Positions 47,805-56,877 of a DNA stretch of 64,000 bases are shown here, in pieces. A program made the position numbers and the translations under genes. Each line of letters opens with the position of its first letter. Position 1 is the stretch's first letter. The notes beneath the pieces were generated by a model. The model worked only from the letters and a program-made list of their open reading frames with translations, made no database searches and had not been told where the DNA came from. Source of the DNA: Chlorobiota bacterium (GTDB lineage Bacteria > Bacteroidota > Chlorobiia > Chlorobiales > Chlorobiaceae); assembly GCA_016866305.1 (NCBI GenBank), contig VGMX01000002.1, positions 1-64,000 on the forward strand, in the 5' to 3' direction.

Positions 47805-49736
47805 ATGCCGAACAATCCAGTTGAACGCAGCCTCAGCGAAATCGATTTCGCCGGGCTTGTCGAGGGAAAACCGTTCCACCCATCCCCGGCGGCATGGGAG
47901 GACGAGGTACTCTATTTTCTGTTTCTCGACCGTTTTTCCGACGGGCGCGAGTACGGAGGGTTCGCCGATAACGCGGGTCGCAGCGTCACGGGACCGGACG
48001 GCGGGAGGAGCACTCCGCTCTTTTCGCCCGGAACCGACACCGGTAACGCCGATCGGCAGCAATGGTTCGAATCGGGCAGGAGCTGGTGCGGCGGCACGAT
48101 TGCCGGCATGCGGGAGAAGCTGGGCTACCTGAAGCGGCTCGGTGTCACTGCGGTGTGGATCAGCCCGGTGTTCCGTCAGGTGACCGGGAGCAATGACTAC
48201 CACGGATACGGTATCCAGAATTTTCTCGATGTCGATCCGCATTTCGGCACGCGTGAAGAGCTCCGGGAATTTGTCGCGGCGGCGCACGATCTCGGCATCA
48301 GGGTGATCCTCGATATCATCATCAACCATGCCGGTGACGTTTTCGCTTATGAGGGCAACCATGAGTATTTTTACCACGAAGGGCGCCAATGGCCCGTGCA
48401 GGGGTACCGCCGCTGTAGCGGCGATCCCGGAAGCCTGCCATTCGGAGTGGACGGCGGCGGGGATACCGGCGGTTCGGTCTGGCCGGTTGAACTGCAGCGG
48501 CAGGAGACCTGGACCCGTCGCGGACAGATCAGGAGCTGGGACGGATACCCCGAATTTCTCGAAGGCGACTTCTGCTCGCTCAAGGACGTGCATCTCGGCG
48601 ACACGCTGCAGGATCCTGCGGCGGCATGGGATCTGCAGCGGCGCATTCGCGAGTTTCGTCCGTCCGATGCGCTGAAGCATCTTTCTCGCATCTACCAGTT
48701 CTGGATCGCCTACGCCGATATCGACGGGTACCGTCTCGATACCGTCAAGCACATGGAGCCGGGCGCGGTGCGCTATTTCGCCACTTCGGTGCATGAGTTC
48801 GCCGCGTTGCTCGGCAAGGAGCGCTTCACCATCATCGGCGAGATTACCGGAGGGAGGGCCTATGCAGCCTCCATCCTCGATTGTACGGGGCTTGATGCCG
48901 CACTCGGCATCAACGACATTCCCGACAAGATGGAGTTTCTCGTCAAGGGATGGCGCAGTCCCGGCAACCCCGACACCGAAGATCAGGAGGGGTACTTCGA
49001 CCTTTTCCGCAACAGCCTGCAGGACGGCAGATCCACGCGCCAGTGGTACGGCAGCCATATCGTGACCATGTTCGACGACCACGACCAGGTGGGCGTGAAG
49101 CACAAGTTCAGGTTTGCCGGGGACGAACCCCGGAGTGAGCGGCTGCTTCAGGCAATGCTCGGCCTGAACCTCACCACGGCGGGGATTCCGTGCATTTATT
49201 ACGGCACCGAGCAGGCCTTCAACGGTGCCGACCTCCGTGAGGAGGACGATTCGTTCAGCGACGTTTTCCTTCGCGAGTGCATGTTCGGCGGGCCGTTCGG
49301 CTCCCGCCAGAGCGCCGGCCGCCACTTTTTCGACGAAGCGCACCCGGTCTACCGGTTCATCAGCGACCTCACGGCGCTCCGCCGGGAGCGCATCGAGCTG
49401 CGGCGCGGGCGGCAGTACCTCCGGCAGGTTTCGGTTTCAGGCTGCGACGGGGATTTCTGGTACCCGCAGCCCCAGGGCGGCGAACTGCACTGGGTGATTG
49501 CCTGGTCGCGCATTTTCGCGAACAGGGAGTGCCTGGCTGCCATCAACACCGATACGGATCGCGCCCTTTCGGTCTGGGTGGTGGTGGACAGCACGATCCA
49601 TCCGCCGGGCGGTTCGATGCGGTGTCTTTTCAGCACGGTGGAAGGGGAGCGGGGACGCGAGGTGAGGGTCGAGGAGCGGCAGGGTGCTGCGGTGTGCATC
49701 AGTGTGCCGGCAGGAGGGTTTGTGGTGTACGGATGA
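47805..49736 (+). CDS. Alpha-amylase family glycoside hydrolase (GH13)
   Basis: A 643-residue GH13 protein with the four conserved regions: DIIINHAGD (I), GYRLDTVKHM with the nucleophile Asp (II), IIGEITGG with the acid Glu (III) and FDDHDQVG (IV, usually NHD). No signal peptide is seen, so it is probably cytoplasmic and acts on glycogen or maltodextrins. The C-terminal part (about 540-643) is a beta domain. I chose ATG 47805; the open frame reaches 47751. Region IV with FDDHD is less common but is seen in some trehalose- or sucrose-related GH13 proteins. The exact specificity is open. Confidence 0.88.
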   Translation: MPNNPVERSLSEIDFAGLVEGKPFHPSPAAWEDEVLYFLFLDRFSDGREYGGFADNAGRSVTGPDGGRSTPLFSPGTDTGNADRQQWFESGRSWCGGTIAGMREKLGYLKRLGVTAVWISPVFRQVTGSNDYHGYGIQNFLDVDPHFGTREELREFVAAAHDLGIRVILDIIINHAGDVFAYEGNHEYFYHEGRQWPVQGYRRCSGDPGSLPFGVDGGGDTGGSVWPVELQRQETWTRRGQIRSWDGYPEFLEGDFCSLKDVHLGDTLQDPAAAWDLQRRIREFRPSDALKHLSRIYQFWIAYADIDGYRLDTVKHMEPGAVRYFATSVHEFAALLGKERFTIIGEITGGRAYAASILDCTGLDAALGINDIPDKMEFLVKGWRSPGNPDTEDQEGYFDLFRNSLQDGRSTRQWYGSHIVTMFDDHDQVGVKHKFRFAGDEPRSERLLQAMLGLNLTTAGIPCIYYGTEQAFNGADLREEDDSFSDVFLRECMFGGPFGSRQSAGRHFFDEAHPVYRFISDLTALRRERIELRRGRQYLRQVSVSGCDGDFWYPQPQGGELHWVIAWSRIFANRECLAAINTDTDRALSVWVVVDSTIHPPGGSMRCLFSTVEGERGREVRVEERQGAAVCISVPAGGFVVYG

Positions 49737-49882
49737 GCACCACACCTGCTTTGTTGCGCGATGCGACAGATCTTCGCTGGCGGTGCTCGAAAGCTTGAGC
49801 CCCGCGTCCCGGATGCGTCGGGGGCCTGAAAGAGAGATGCTGTTTCGGCGGCGGCGGTTTACGGCAATTATCGCCGGTTACG

Positions 49883-49888
49883 TATATT
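49883..49888 (+). promoter_or_regulatory. Candidate -10 element for ribE-rarA
   Basis: TATATT followed by G, 52 bp before the ribE ATG; no clear -35 partner. The 5' leader lacks the conserved blocks of an FMN riboswitch. Confidence 0.3.
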
Positions 49889-49939
49889 GCAGGGAGTATC
49901 GCGGTAAGGGGTTTTTCAGACTAACAAGCGGGGAGTCGG

Positions 49940-50596
49940 ATGTTTACGGGAATTGTGAAGGAAGTCGGCACCGTTGGTGCGGTGCACCGGGAGGCCGGAG
50001 GATTGCGTTTGCGGGTGCAGCATGCGGGATCGGAGGCGTTCAGCGGTCTGTCGGTCGATGAGAGCGTGAGCGTCTGTGGTGCTTGCCAGACCGTGGTTGC
50101 CGCAGGAGCCGGATGGTTCGAGGTCGATACCGTGGAGGAGACGCTCCTGAAGACCACGCTCGGCTCGCTGCGGAGCGGTTCTCCGGTGAACCTCGAACGT
50201 GCGCTCCGTCCCATGGACCGGCTGGGGGGCCATTTCGTGCTTGGCCATGTAGATTGCGTCGGATCGGTAAGCGCCTTGCGGGATCTCGGTTCGAGCAGGG
50301 AGATATGGATCTCCTATCCCCGGGAGTTCGCTGCATACCTGGTTTCTGCTGGTTCCGTGGCTATCGACGGCATCAGCCTGACCGTGGCCAGGCTCGGGGA
50401 GGCATCGTTCGCCGTGGCGGTCATTCCATTCACGTTTTCGCATACCACCATCAATTCGCTTGCCTCCGGAAGCCGGGTGAACCTCGAATTCGACATTCTC
50501 GGCAAGTACGTGGCGCGCAGGCATCTGCTCCGGGATGCCGGGTCTGCCGAAGTTTCCCGGATCGACGAAGCGTGGCTGCGGGAAAACGGTTTTTAG
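49940..50596 (+). CDS. ribE: Riboflavin synthase alpha chain
   Basis: A homotrimeric enzyme that dismutates two lumazines into riboflavin and a pyrimidine. The 218 residues form two lumazine-binding barrels: [15 protein letters not shown] with SVCGACQTV in the first, and [24 protein letters not shown] and [10 protein letters not shown] in the second part. ATG 49940 follows GGGGAG. It lies 3 bp ahead of rarA, so they share a transcript. The first barrel has VCGACQTV where NGVCLTV is common, a modest variation. Confidence 0.95.
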   Translation: MFTGIVKEVGTVGAVHREAGGLRLRVQHAGSEAFSGLSVDESVSVCGACQTVVAAGAGWFEVDTVEETLLKTTLGSLRSGSPVNLERALRPMDRLGGHFVLGHVDCVGSVSALRDLGSSREIWISYPREFAAYLVSAGSVAIDGISLTVARLGEASFAVAVIPFTFSHTTINSLASGSRVNLEFDILGKYVARRHLLRDAGSAEVSRIDEAWLRENGF

Positions 50597-50599
50597 ACG

Positions 50600-51946
50600 A
50601 TGGATACCGGTTTTTTACAGCCAGACCTGTTCGGTGTTCCGGAAAGCTCCGGAAGCGGTTCCGCGCAACGGTTCCAGCCGCTTGCCGAGCGGGTTCGCCC
50701 CCGGACGCTCGATGACCTTTCCGGGCAGGAGCATCTTGCGGGCAGGGAGGGCCCCCTGCGGCGCTTTCTCGGGAGCGGCAACCTGCCTTCCATGATTCTC
50801 TGGGGACCTCCCGGATCCGGCAAGACCACGCTTGCGGAGATCTTCGCGCGTTCGCTGCACTACCGGTTCGAGCAGCTTTCGGCTATCGATGCCGGGGTGA
50901 AGGATGTGCGCAAGGCGCTCGACGGGGCGCGACAGGCACAGCGGGCAGGGCAGCGCACGCTCCTCTTCATCGACGAGATACACCGTTTCAACAAGGCCCA
51001 GCAGGATACGCTGCTGCACGCCATCGAACAGGGACTGGTGATTCTTGTCGGTGCGACCACCGAAAACCCGTCGTTCGAGGTGAACGCCGCGCTGCTCAGC
51101 CGCATGCAGGTCTACATTCTCGGGCCGCTTTCCGACAGCGACATCGAGACGGTCATCCGCCGTGCGCTTGAACAGGATGCCATTCTGAAACAGCGGCATG
51201 TCGTGCTCGATGACCTGGATTTTCTCCTGCGTTTCGCCGGAGGCGACGCACGCAAGGCGCTCAATGCCCTGGAGGCCGCCGTTGCGCTCGCGCCGGAGGA
51301 CGGGCACGAGGTGACGATCACGCGGCAGCTTCTCGAACGGGCCCTGCAGCACAAGGCTCCGATCTACGACAAGGGAGCCGAAGCGCACTACAACACCATA
51401 TCGGCTTTCATCAAGTCCATGCGCGGCTCGGATCCCGATGCATCGCTTTTCTGGCTTGCGAGAATGCTCGAGGGAGGGGAGGATCCGCTTTTCATTGCCC
51501 GCCGGATGGTGATTTTCGCAAGCGAGGATATCGGCAATGCCGATCCTTTTGCGCTCCCGCTGGCAGTTTCGGTGTTTCACAGCGTGCAGATGATCGGGCT
51601 TCCGGAGGCGCGCATCAACCTTGCCCAGGGGGTGACCTATCTTGCGGGTGCGCCGAAATCAAATGCAAGTTACGAGGCCATCGGCGAGGCCCTGCTGGCC
51701 GCGAAAACCTTCCAGGATGCTCCGGTGCCGCTGCATCTGTGCAATGCGCCGACCTCGTTCATGAAAGCAGCCGGTTACGGCGAGGGGTACCGTTACCCGC
51801 ACTACTATCCGGGACATTTCGTCGAGCAGCACTATTTTCCCGAAGGGGTGGCGCCACAGCTTTTTTACCGTCCCACGGAGGAGGGGCGGGAAAAGCATCT
51901 TGCCGAACGGCTGAAACTGCTCTGGAATGATCGGTACCGGTCATGA
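50600..51946 (+). CDS. rarA: Replication-associated recombination protein A
   Basis: A AAA+ ATPase (also MgsA) that acts at stalled replication forks and in recombination. The 448 residues have an N-terminal segment ending [14 protein letters not shown], Walker A GPPGSGKT (69-76), Walker [11 protein letters not shown], sensor [12 protein letters not shown], and the C-terminal tetramer domain with [19 protein letters not shown] and [16 protein letters not shown]. All are family features. It starts at ATG 50600, 3 bp after ribE. Confidence 0.95.
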   Translation: MDTGFLQPDLFGVPESSGSGSAQRFQPLAERVRPRTLDDLSGQEHLAGREGPLRRFLGSGNLPSMILWGPPGSGKTTLAEIFARSLHYRFEQLSAIDAGVKDVRKALDGARQAQRAGQRTLLFIDEIHRFNKAQQDTLLHAIEQGLVILVGATTENPSFEVNAALLSRMQVYILGPLSDSDIETVIRRALEQDAILKQRHVVLDDLDFLLRFAGGDARKALNALEAAVALAPEDGHEVTITRQLLERALQHKAPIYDKGAEAHYNTISAFIKSMRGSDPDASLFWLARMLEGGEDPLFIARRMVIFASEDIGNADPFALPLAVSVFHSVQMIGLPEARINLAQGVTYLAGAPKSNASYEAIGEALLAAKTFQDAPVPLHLCNAPTSFMKAAGYGEGYRYPHYYPGHFVEQHYFPEGVAPQLFYRPTEEGREKHLAERLKLLWNDRYRS

Positions 51947-51971
51947 ATTTTCGCGATGGTCACGCACTTCG

Positions 51972-51977
51972 TATATT
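51972..51977 (+). promoter_or_regulatory. Candidate -10 element for tolC-like gene
   Basis: TATATT followed by GATG, 42 bp before the ATG at 52019. The preceding sequence lies just after the rarA stop, so this gene probably has its own promoter. Confidence 0.3.
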
Positions 51978-52018
51978 GATGCCGTCCTGTGCGGCAGGGG
52001 TGTTTCGGTATTTTTAAC

Positions 52019-53419
52019 ATGATCGCTATGAACAGGTTCATACTTCCGGTTATCGTCTTCTGCCTTCTGCTTTTTCCCTCCATTGCCCAAAGCGCGCCTG
52101 CAGGCAGTGTTCCGGATACCTTGCGTTATACGCTCACGCTTGACGAGGCCGTGCGTCTGGGTATCGAGAAAAGCCGCACGCTTGAAATCGCCCGTCTCGA
52201 CCGTGCGATGGCTTCCGAAAAAATCAGGGAAACCTGGGCGGAAGTGCTGCCGCAGCTCTCTACCGGCTTTACCTATACCCGGGCGCTGAAGCCTTCGGTC
52301 ATGTTTTTTCCGGAGAGTGTTTTCGGCGGCAGTTCGACCTCTTTCAGGGAGATCGAGATCAGTGCCGACAATACCGCTTCTGCAACGCTCGACCTCAGGC
52401 AGAAGATTTTTGACGGATCGGCCATAGCCGGTATCCGGGCTGCTTCGATTATGCGCAAGATCAGTAACGAGTCCTACCGCAACACCGAATCGTCGGTGGT
52501 TGCGGCCGTCAAGCAGGCGTATTTCGATGCGCTGATTTCGAGGGACCGGCTGAAACTTGTCCGGCAGAGCATCGAGCGGTGGGAACTGGCGCAAAAGGAT
52601 ACCCGGGCGATGTTCCGCCAGGGTGTTGCTGCCGATATCGATACCCTGCAGGCATTCCTGTCGGTCGAGAACCTTCGTCCCGATCTCATCCAGGCGGAAA
52701 ACATGGTAGGGATCACCATGACCAGGCTGAAGAACACCATGGGAATATCTGCCGGGAGCGAGGTGATTCTTACCGGCAAGCTCGAGGTGTCGCCTGCGGC
52801 CTATCCCCAGGATATCGCTTCTGCGTACCGTGAGGCGCTTGATTCGAGGCCGGATCTCCGCCAGCTCGAACTGCAGGTCAAGGCCGAGGACGAGAAGGTT
52901 TTCGCAGCACGTGCGGAGCGTTTTCCCGTGCTGTCGGCTTTCGGACAGCTCGAGGCGCAGACCGCTTTCAATGACGATGTCAGTCTTGCCGACTCGAACT
53001 GGCCGGTTTCATCCTCGGTCGGCCTGCAGGTCAGTCTGCCGATATTCACCGGGTTCCGGATCAGCGCCAAGGTTGAGCAGACCAAGATATCGCGTCTGCA
53101 GGCCATGAGCCGTTACGAGGATCTCAAGGCAAACATCAGGGCGGAGGTGGAGATGCGCATGTCGGAGTTCCTTGCCGCCCGCAAACGCATCGAGGTGCAG
53201 TCGAAAACCATCAGCGTTGCAGAGCGCGGCTACCGCATCTCGCAGTTGCGGTTTCGCGAAGGCATCGGTTCACGCCTCGAACTCAACGATGCGGAACTGC
53301 AGCTCAACAAGGCGAAAACCAATTACCTGCAGGCGATTTACGATTATCTCGTGACCAGTGTTCAGCTCGACCGGGCGCTTGGGCGTTCGGGGTTACCGGT
53401 TTCCGCCGGAAGGGGATAG
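52019..53419 (+). CDS. TolC-family outer membrane efflux protein
   Basis: A 466-residue outer-membrane channel protein. It has a signal peptide (RFILPVIVFCLLLFPSIAQSA) and two TolC repeats: the first starts LTLDEAVRLGIEKSRTLEIA, the second around residue 270 (ASAYREALDSRPDLRQLE), each with long helical hairpins; LPIFTGFRISAKVEQ marks a periplasmic beta-strand/helix turn. ATG 52019 or 52028 is the start. No membrane-fusion protein or inner-membrane pump lies next to it, so it is an orphan partner. It ends 3 bp from a convergent methyltransferase gene. Confidence 0.9.
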   Translation: MIAMNRFILPVIVFCLLLFPSIAQSAPAGSVPDTLRYTLTLDEAVRLGIEKSRTLEIARLDRAMASEKIRETWAEVLPQLSTGFTYTRALKPSVMFFPESVFGGSSTSFREIEISADNTASATLDLRQKIFDGSAIAGIRAASIMRKISNESYRNTESSVVAAVKQAYFDALISRDRLKLVRQSIERWELAQKDTRAMFRQGVAADIDTLQAFLSVENLRPDLIQAENMVGITMTRLKNTMGISAGSEVILTGKLEVSPAAYPQDIASAYREALDSRPDLRQLELQVKAEDEKVFAARAERFPVLSAFGQLEAQTAFNDDVSLADSNWPVSSSVGLQVSLPIFTGFRISAKVEQTKISRLQAMSRYEDLKANIRAEVEMRMSEFLAARKRIEVQSKTISVAERGYRISQLRFREGIGSRLELNDAELQLNKAKTNYLQAIYDYLVTSVQLDRALGRSGLPVSAGRG

Positions 53420-53422
53420 CGA

Positions 53423-54358
53423 TCAGGAGGTTTTCCTGATATAGTAGATCACACCTGAAGCTTTCCCGGGCCTGATGAGGGCGGCGGCCATGCAGCGAGC
53501 CGTCTGGAGCACCACCCTGGTTATGGCGGCAAACCCGAACCGGCGCTTCCGCGCGGATGCGGAAAGCCTTTCGCTGTGCCAGCAGGCATAGAGTGTATCG
53601 GGAAGGTACGGGATGGTGCTGAAGATTTCGAGTCCGTGCTGTTGAAGCAGTGCCGAGGGGGTTGCAGGAGTGAAGTGCCAGAGATGGCGCGGCGCATCCC
53701 AGGCAACCCAGTATTCGCGGTAGTGCCGTGCATCGAGGCTTTCCGGATTTGGCAGGGCCATCACCATGACGCCGTTCTGCCGGAGTCTTGCCGATGATTC
53801 CTCCAGGGTTCCGTGCAGGTCGTGCAGGTGCTCGAAGACATGCCAGAAGACAATCCTGTCGAAACACGCCTCTTTTCCAAGCTCTCCGGGACCGGTGCGG
53901 TATATCCGGACTCCGGTTACCCTTTCCGCTACGGTTGCTGCCCCGGTGTCGCTTTCGATTCCTGCGAGATGTTCAGGAGAAATGCCTTTGTTCCGGTGCA
54001 GGCAGCGGAGAAGATCTCCCGTGGAACAGCCGATTTCAAGAATGCTGCACGCCCCGGACGGCCTGCTTTCACCCTGAAGCACCAGGGAGGCTTTTTTTCT
54101 CTGCAGGAGCTTTCGCGCCATGAGGTACACCCGGTCCTGCAGGGATGCGGCACGATTTTCATGCAGGTGCGGATCGTAGCTGCCCGCAGGGTAATGTCGC
54201 GGCATTTCGCCTGCAGCAGGCCGGGGATTGAGCATGAGCAAGCCGGACTGGCGCGAACGGACAAGCCTCCAGCTCGACGAGGGATCGAACCGGTCGGGAA
54301 GGACGAAGAGAGGCTCGAAATCCGCCGTTCCGGTTATCGGGCAAACTGTGGTTTCCAT
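53423..54358 (-). CDS. SAM-dependent methyltransferase, class I
   Basis: A 311-residue protein. It opens METTVCPITGTADFEPLF, a segment seen in methyltransferases whose N terminus carries a CPxTG-like element, and has the SAM-binding motif ILEIGCSTGDLL (about residue 115), then FDRIVFWHVFEHLHD and a Methyltransf_23-type C half (MALPNPESLDARHYREYWVAWDAPRHLWHF). The last block is common in enzymes that act on cell-surface or lipid-linked sugars, but the substrate is unknown. ATG 54358 is the start. It is 29 bp after the HIT gene, likely an operon. Confidence 0.82.
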   Translation of the reverse strand: METTVCPITGTADFEPLFVLPDRFDPSSSWRLVRSRQSGLLMLNPRPAAGEMPRHYPAGSYDPHLHENRAASLQDRVYLMARKLLQRKKASLVLQGESRPSGACSILEIGCSTGDLLRCLHRNKGISPEHLAGIESDTGAATVAERVTGVRIYRTGPGELGKEACFDRIVFWHVFEHLHDLHGTLEESSARLRQNGVMVMALPNPESLDARHYREYWVAWDAPRHLWHFTPATPSALLQQHGLEIFSTIPYLPDTLYACWHSERLSASARKRRFGFAAITRVVLQTARCMAAALIRPGKASGVIYYIRKTS

Positions 54359-54387
54359 GTCAGCGAGGTCCGGGTTCCGGGGCGAGG

Positions 54388-54906
54388 TCAGTGCTTCCTC
54401 TCCTTCAGAAGCGTATCGATGGCTTTCTTCAGGTTTCTGTAGGTGGTTTTCATGTCGTTGCTGAGCACTTTGGCGTCGGCAAGCACCGGCATGAAGTTCG
54501 TGTCGCCCTCCCATCTCGGCACGACATGAAAGTGGATGTGGTTGTCGATGCTTCCTCCGGCAACCCGTCCGAGGTTCGCGCCGAAATTGAAGCCGTGCGG
54601 CTTCAGCGTTTCCTTGAGCGCCTTGATGCTGAGGTCGATAAGGTCAATGACCTCCAGTTTCGTGGCGCTGTCGAGTTCGGAGAACTCCGGGGTCTGGAGG
54701 TAGGGGATTACCATAAGATGCCCGCAGTTGTAAGGGTAGAGGTTCATGATGATGAAGCAGGTCTTGCCCCGGTGGAGCACGAACCGTTCTTCATCCTGCT
54801 CTGGAGGAATGTCGGAAAAAACCGATTTGTCATCTTTCAGGACATTTTTTTCGTCCTTGAAAGACTGCATGTAAACTTCACGCCACGGTGAATACATTCG
54901 CTCCAT
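54388..54906 (-). CDS. HIT-family nucleotide hydrolase/transferase
   Basis: A 172-residue HIT protein of the Ap4A-phosphorylase-like branch: N-terminal MERMYSPWREVYM matches the usual APWR...Y opening, and the active site is HIHFHVVPRW (His123, His125, His127). Family members cleave dinucleoside polyphosphates or nucleotide phosphoramidates. It begins 26 bp after the tRNA-Leu gene on the same strand, with no obvious promoter between them, and is followed by the methyltransferase gene. Confidence 0.9.
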   Translation of the reverse strand: MERMYSPWREVYMQSFKDEKNVLKDDKSVFSDIPPEQDEERFVLHRGKTCFIIMNLYPYNCGHLMVIPYLQTPEFSELDSATKLEVIDLIDLSIKALKETLKPHGFNFGANLGRVAGGSIDNHIHFHVVPRWEGDTNFMPVLADAKVLSNDMKTTYRNLKKAIDTLLKERKH

Positions 54907-54932
54907 GATAGGGTGGTGTCTGTTATCGGCTA

Positions 54933-55019
54933 TGGTACCAAAGGTGGGACTCGAACCCACACGAGTTTGCACTCACTGGATTTTGAGTCCAGCGCGTCTA
55001 CCAGTTCCGCCACTTTGGC
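54933..55019 (-). tRNA. tRNA-Leu (anticodon CAA)
   Basis: A class II tRNA of 87 nt on the minus strand. The acceptor stem GCCAAAG pairs with CTTTGGT (G1:U72 wobble), the anticodon stem CTGGA/TCCAG has loop CTCAAAA with anticodon CAA, there is a short variable arm and a GGGTTCGAGTCCC T arm. The 3' CCA is encoded in the DNA. Confidence 0.93.
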
Positions 55020-55029
55020 ATGTTTCGGG

Positions 55030-55111
55030 TGCGAGAGAAGGGACTCGAACCCTTACGCCTTTCGGCACTAGTTCCTAAGACTAGCGTGTATACCAATTTC
55101 ACCACTCTCGC
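55030..55111 (-). tRNA. tRNA-Leu (anticodon UAG)
   Basis: A class II tRNA, 82 nt to the discriminator base. The acceptor stem GCGAGAG pairs with CTCTCGC, discriminator A, anticodon loop CTTAGGA giving UAG, long variable arm (TGCCGAAAGGCG), T arm GGGTTCGAGTCCC. The next bases are CCC, so CCA is not encoded, unlike the neighbouring tRNA-Leu 10 bp downstream. Confidence 0.93.
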
Positions 55112-55124
55112 GGCACGGACAAAG

Positions 55125-55130
55125 AATATA
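55125..55130 (-). promoter_or_regulatory. Candidate -10 element for the tRNA-Leu pair
   Basis: On the minus strand, TATATT lies 13 bases before the first nucleotide of tRNA-Leu(UAG). The upstream minus-strand sequence is A/T-rich. It would drive the two tRNAs and possibly the HIT and methyltransferase genes. Confidence 0.4.
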
Positions 55131-55149
55131 CGCGGTTTTTTGTTTTATA

Positions 55150-55173
55150 AAAACTATCTTTCTGAATAGTTTT
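55150..55173. repeat. Inverted repeat in the tRNA/PAP2 divergent region
   Basis: AAAACTAT and ATAGTTTT enclose an 8-base spacer. It sits between the tRNA promoter and the PAP2-like gene and could be an operator or a weak terminator. Confidence 0.4.
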
Positions 55174-55219
55174 CCGTGATATTACGCATAATTTTCTATA
55201 GTTTCGACCGGTTGTGCCC

Positions 55220-55813
55220 ATGCGTCCTGATGTTCATCGTCTTGCGGATTTTCTTTCGTGGGCAATAAGTCCTGTTGTTGTAGCTCCTGTCGTATACGGT
55301 TTCATCGTGCTTCTCGGCTATGCGGACGATCCCCGCAGGATCGCCTATCTGACGGTTCTGTTTTCAGCCAGCACGATTGCTCCGATGCTGCTTATTTTCG
55401 GCCTGAAGAAGATCGGCAAGGTGTCGGATTACAACATCACCTTCAGGGAGCAGCGCTTTCTGCCGCTGCTGGTGCTGACCGGCGTGAACGTTCTGGGTTA
55501 CGAGTTCATGCAGCAGCTCCATGCACCGAGGCTTCTTTCGGGCATCCTGCTTTTCAATGCGGTCAATACGGTGCTCATTCTTCTTATCACGCTGCAGTGG
55601 AAGATCAGCATCCACCTGTTCACGCTGACCGCCTGTATCGCCCTGCTTTTCCTGAAATTCGGCGCAGGGGTGTTGTGGCTGCTTCTGCTGGTGCCGGTTC
55701 TGATGTGGTCGAGAATGTATCTCAAGGCGCATAATTTCATGCAGACGCTTGTAGGCGGGATCATCGGGTTTGCGATAATGTTTGCTGAGTTGACATGGTG
55801 GATAGGGCTGTAA
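55220..55813 (+). CDS. PAP2-like membrane protein
   Basis: A 197-residue protein with about six membrane helices and short loops. The final third has WSRMYLKAHNFMQTLVGGIIG, which resembles the PAP2 phosphatase motif S-R-x5-H-x3-D, but with Gln where the last Asp is expected; the K-x6-R-P motif is also not intact near DYNITFREQR. It may be a degenerate phosphatase or a related membrane protein. ATG 55220 is used (GTG 55214 possible). It overlaps the next gene by 19 bp and begins a tight four-gene unit. Confidence 0.65.
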   Translation: MRPDVHRLADFLSWAISPVVVAPVVYGFIVLLGYADDPRRIAYLTVLFSASTIAPMLLIFGLKKIGKVSDYNITFREQRFLPLLVLTGVNVLGYEFMQQLHAPRLLSGILLFNAVNTVLILLITLQWKISIHLFTLTACIALLFLKFGAGVLWLLLLVPVLMWSRMYLKAHNFMQTLVGGIIGFAIMFAELTWWIGL

Positions 55814-56877
55814 AGAAAAAAAGATATGTTGTTCTGATCGTTACGTATGGGGAGGTCGAGAAGCTCACGCTCCGGAATCTCTGGCCGAGTTCGAGAAGAA
55901 TCCTCAAGGTGATCACCAGCCAGATCGTCAAGGTGCCGAAGCTGCTGGTTTACTTTATCGCCGACTACCGTTCGACGAAGCACTTCATCAACTGGCGGCT
56001 GAACGGCTACCGTTCCTCGCTGCTTTCGATCAATCGGGCCCAGACGAAAGCCGTCGCGCGCTGTCTCGGTGAAAGCCGTGACCCTTTGTTCGAATTGGTG
56101 GACGTGGAAGTGCTCGACGCTTATTATTTTGTGCCGCCCTATCTGGAGGAGGTGCTTGACCGTCTGCAGGCCCGGTGTGACGGCATTGTCGTGGTGCCCA
56201 TGATTCCCGTTGAATCGGCTTTTTCCTGTGGCGTGGCCTGCAGGATGATAGCGGACGGTTTTACGGAGAACCGCTATACCGGCACCCGCCTGCTCAACAA
56301 GCTCTGGCGGGACCCGGAACTGCACCGTATCTCTATCGATCACCTTTTCAGCCGGCTCGATGCCGTCCTGAAAGAGAAAGCGCCGGCAAAGACCGGACTT
56401 GTGCTGGTGATTCACGGTACGCTGGTGCGCGACCGGGCGGGCAACCCGCCGAAAGTGTTTACCGGCCTTGACGAGACCGGTCTGTTTTTCGAGATGATGA
56501 AGGAGAGGATCATGGCCGATCCCCGGAACATCTTCACCGATATCCGGCAGGGGTGCATGAACCATTCGGCAGGAGGGGAGTGGACCTCCGAAACCGTCCA
56601 GAAAGCCCTTGCGGCTTTTCGGGAGGAAGGTATTGATCACGTGGTGATGTTCCCGTACGGTTTTTTCGCCGACAACAGCGAAACCGAGTACGAAGCCCGC
56701 AAGGAGCTTACCCGTTCAGGCTTTGCACGGGTACAATATGTTCCCTGCATCAACGAATCCGAAATTTTCGCCTGCTGGCTCGCCGGGCGCATCACCGGTG
56801 AACTGGCGACCCTGTTCGGAATACAGCAGGCCCTGGGGGAAGCGCTTCCCGGAAAAGTCGCCGTTAACCAGAAATGA
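55795..56877 (+). CDS. hemH: Ferrochelatase-family protein
   Basis: Ferrochelatase inserts Fe2+ into protoporphyrin IX for heme. The 360-residue sequence shows a two-lobed chelatase fold: LIVTYGEVEKL at the N terminus, VLVIHGTLVRDRAGNPP where classical enzymes have FSFHGLP, and FPYGFFADNSETEYEARKEL near the C terminus, matching the F-x-P-G-F-x-x-D-x-x-ET-x-E block. The His of IHG is the expected metal ligand. The variant HGT motif leaves room for a different metal or tetrapyrrole. ATG 55795 overlaps the PAP2-like gene, and the stop overlaps the TPR start. Confidence 0.75.
   Translation: MVDRAVKKKRYVVLIVTYGEVEKLTLRNLWPSSRRILKVITSQIVKVPKLLVYFIADYRSTKHFINWRLNGYRSSLLSINRAQTKAVARCLGESRDPLFELVDVEVLDAYYFVPPYLEEVLDRLQARCDGIVVVPMIPVESAFSCGVACRMIADGFTENRYTGTRLLNKLWRDPELHRISIDHLFSRLDAVLKEKAPAKTGLVLVIHGTLVRDRAGNPPKVFTGLDETGLFFEMMKERIMADPRNIFTDIRQGCMNHSAGGEWTSETVQKALAAFREEGIDHVVMFPYGFFADNSETEYEARKELTRSGFARVQYVPCINESEIFACWLAGRITGELATLFGIQQALGEALPGKVAVNQK

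Noticed and set aside
47676-49343. 555-codon minus-strand frame opposite the GH13 gene
   Set aside because: Antisense to a GH13 enzyme with all four conserved regions; no motifs of its own.
49740-49939. FMN riboswitch upstream of ribE, also looked for before ribD
   Set aside because: None of the conserved RFN-element blocks was found in either leader.
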